Source: Bacteroidales bacterium
GTDB taxonomy: Bacteria; Bacteroidota; Bacteroidia; Bacteroidales; UBA932
NCBI GenBank assembly: GCA_016285215.1
Contig: JAEEQI010000117.1
Coordinates: 1 to 7,488, forward strand
Direction: 5' to 3'
DNA: 7,488 bases
Part shown: positions 6,039 through 7,488 of the stretch, piece by piece
Layout: each line of letters opens with the position of its first letter
Numbering within the stretch: position 1 is the first letter of the stretch
The notes under the pieces: model-generated
Told to the model about the DNA's origin: nothing
Database searches by the model: none
Seen by the model: the letters and a program-made list of their open reading frames with translations, nothing else
Made by a program: the position numbers and the translations under genes

Positions 6039-7088
6039 ATGAAAAAGAAAAGCATTATCATCCTGGCCACTGTGGTCGCCGTCTGCGCCATCGGCCTTCT
6101 TGCCTCCTACCTGTTCAGCTGGCCCGTCAACAGCGACAGCACCAGCGGTAATATTGGCAAGTCTTCCCGCTTTTCCCGTAAAACCGCTACCGAGCGTATA
6201 GATAATATGGAGGAACTCCTCCGGGCCGATGAAGACTACAAGAACAGCATCCTCCTGGCCTATTCCGTCATGCAGGCCCGCGCCATTCAGTTTGGCAACC
6301 TGGTGGACATGTCCAACCAAGTAGCCGGAGACATCCCTGAGTTCAAGAAGGTTCTTGACGATATGAACGAGCAGGCTCCCATCTTCACCAATGTAGCCAA
6401 CGCCCTGGTAGAAGCCGGCAACAACCTCAATACGGTTATTGGTGGAATGCCCTGCCCCGATGTAACCCAGAGCACCATCAACGCCAGCCTGTCCTACACC
6501 ACCCTCCAGAAGCAGAACTACCTGGCCAACCGCTTCATCGATACCACCGACAAGTATATCAAGAAGGCCGAAGCTTCCGAAGAGCTGATGCTGGTCCGCG
6601 ACCTGTGGCTCGAATACCAGCAGATGACCGCCGCCCTGGAAGGAGACGAAAAAGCCGCCAAGGCCCTGGACAAGAAGGGTGTGCTCCTGACTCCCGAACA
6701 GGCATTAAAGGCTGCTGATACCTTTGAAACTGTGAATCAGGCAGGCATCATTATCAGCGAAAATACGCTTGTTGGTCTTCTTCCTATAGACGTTTTCTAC
6801 ATACCCTTCCGCAACAGCTTTGATATAAGCAACGAAACACTTGGCTCATCGGTCCATCCTAGCGAAAAAGAATACTTCTCCGGCAGAATAGATCGTTTCA
6901 ACGAAGGCGTTGACCAGCTCATTCAGAACTCTCTGAACAAACCGGATCTTTTCATTAGTGCCAGTCCTATCATTATCAGTAATACAGACCCGGCTGAAGT
7001 TTGCACTCAGTTGAACCAAGTCATCACCCAAACCGCCGAGGGAAATGTGGAAACCCTTAATCTGAGTGGCCCAAAGATTAATCCGTAA
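6039..7088 (+). CDS. Uncharacterised membrane-anchored or exported protein, 349 aa
   Basis: I do not recognise this family. The protein starts with a Lys-rich tip (MKKKS) and one hydrophobic segment at about 6-27, with no lipobox, so it is either a signal anchor or a signal peptide. A Ser/Gly/Lys/Arg-rich linker (about 30-52) leads to a mostly helical, charged region (about 55-210) containing a lone Cys-Pro pair in GGMPCPDVTQ (135-144). No catalytic motif stands out. The last third (from about residue 220) is richer in Ile, Phe, Ser and Asn, and its DNA has about 44% GC by hand count (6721-7080), compared with about 55% for 6241-6600. The frame is uninterrupted across the change. The gene has its own promoter and a downstream hairpin terminator, so it is not co-transcribed with the lipoprotein gene, although both proteins probably act outside the cytoplasm. 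Confidence 0.75.
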   Translation: MKKKSIIILATVVAVCAIGLLASYLFSWPVNSDSTSGNIGKSSRFSRKTATERIDNMEELLRADEDYKNSILLAYSVMQARAIQFGNLVDMSNQVAGDIPEFKKVLDDMNEQAPIFTNVANALVEAGNNLNTVIGGMPCPDVTQSTINASLSYTTLQKQNYLANRFIDTTDKYIKKAEASEELMLVRDLWLEYQQMTAALEGDEKAAKALDKKGVLLTPEQALKAADTFETVNQAGIIISENTLVGLLPIDVFYIPFRNSFDISNETLGSSVHPSEKEYFSGRIDRFNEGVDQLIQNSLNKPDLFISASPIIISNTDPAEVCTQLNQVITQTAEGNVETLNLSGPKINP

Positions 7089-7117
7089 CTAAGAATTGGT
7101 TAAAAAATAAGTTCAAA

Positions 7118-7151
7118 AAGACCTCCTCTGGATCATCCCAGGGGAGGTCTT
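7118..7151. terminator. Bidirectional terminator between the unknown gene and folD
   Basis: A 14-bp stem (AAGACCTCCTCTGG at 7118-7131 with CCAGGGGAGGTCTT at 7138-7151, one G-T wobble) has a 6-nt loop and lies between two converging genes. On the plus strand it is followed by TTCGTTT; on the minus strand the A run at 7115-7119 gives a T run after the stem. It starts 29 nt after the plus-strand stop and 3 nt beyond the folD stop, so it can serve both, more convincingly folD. Confidence 0.85.
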
Positions 7152-7154
7152 CGT

Positions 7155-7488
7155 TTAAGCTTCACGGGAGAGGAAGCAGGCGATGGTGTTTTTCATGAGC
7201 ATCGCAATGGTCATGGGGCCCACGCCGCCGGGGACGGGTGTGATCCAACCGGCCACCGGCAAGGCTGATTCATAATCTACGTCTCCGCAGAGCTTGCCTT
7301 CCGCATTGCGGTTCATACCCACGTCAATGACCACGGCACCGGGCTTGATCATCTCTCCGGTCACCAGGCCGGCCTTTCCCACAGCTACCACCAGCACGTC
7401 GGCCGTGCGGCAGACGGCGCCCAGGTCTGCGGTGCGGGAGTGAGCGATGGTCACGGTGGCGTGGCGGTCCAGCAGGAGCTTGGCCACG
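7155..7488 (-). CDS. folD: Methylenetetrahydrofolate dehydrogenase/cyclohydrolase, C-terminal part
   Basis: Cytosolic bifunctional enzyme that interconverts 5,10-methylene-, 5,10-methenyl- and 10-formyl-tetrahydrofolate and supplies one-carbon units for purine and formyl-methionine synthesis. Only the last 110 or so residues are inside the window; the full family length is about 280-300. Visible features are the end of the NAD(P)-binding fold (VAKLLL, then [10 protein letters not shown]), [33 protein letters not shown], and the C-terminal family signature [18 protein letters not shown]. The GTG at 7487 is an internal Val codon of the conserved VGxPVAKLLL-type segment, not a start. The gene runs convergent to its neighbour and ends at a shared hairpin terminator. 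Confidence 0.96.
   Translation of the reverse strand, partial: VAKLLLDRHATVTIAHSRTADLGAVCRTADVLVVAVGKAGLVTGEMIKPGAVVIDVGMNRNAEGKLCGDVDYESALPVAGWITPVPGGVGPMTIAMLMKNTIACFLSREA

Noticed and set aside
7485..7487. GTG at 7487 (minus strand) as the start of a short folD.
   Set aside because: It is the Val of a conserved internal segment of FolD; the catalytic N-terminal domain must lie outside the window.

Overview
The window looks like a stretch of a Bacteroidales-type (Bacteroidota) chromosome. The evidence is internal. Several genes are preceded by the Bacteroidetes -33/-7 promoter pattern (TTTG, about 19-22 nt, TAnnTTTG). Start codons lack Shine-Dalgarno sequences and instead follow A-rich leaders. 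There is also a small Hc1-type histone H1-like gene, a membrane-anchored AraC regulator of the kind common in this phylum, and a lipoprotein with a short Bacteroidetes-style signal peptide. Coding GC is mostly about 55%. I cannot place it below order level from sequence alone.

Layout: (1) the 3' part of an MscS-family mechanosensitive channel gene, cut by the left edge; (2) a 50-codon histone H1-like gene (1565-1717) with its own promoter and a strong terminator; (3) pyrG, CTP synthase (1838-3442), whose promoter sits so close to the start codon that the mRNA should be almost leaderless; (4) a gene for an eight-helix membrane protein with a C-terminal AraC DNA-binding domain (3493-4644), also with a start-proximal promoter; (5) a 257-bp intergenic region with a -7 element, several hairpins and a terminator-like hairpin; (6) a XylF/ChvE-like sugar-binding lipoprotein (4902-5891) with a strong terminator; (7) a membrane- or export-anchored protein of unknown function (6039-7088) whose last third has clearly lower GC; (8) a hairpin that can terminate transcription from both sides; and (9) the 3' part of folD on the minus strand, cut by the right edge.

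All complete genes point rightward except folD, and nearly every gene has its own promoter and/or terminator, so this is a run of single-gene transcription units rather than one operon. pyrG and folD are core nucleotide and one-carbon metabolism genes. The less ordinary part is the central-right block: a membrane-embedded transcription factor, followed by a structured leader, an orphan sugar-binding lipoprotein with no ABC permease or ATPase beside it, and an unknown anchored protein. A sensing role for these three is possible but is inference. I see no mobile element, CRISPR array, tRNA or rRNA in the window.
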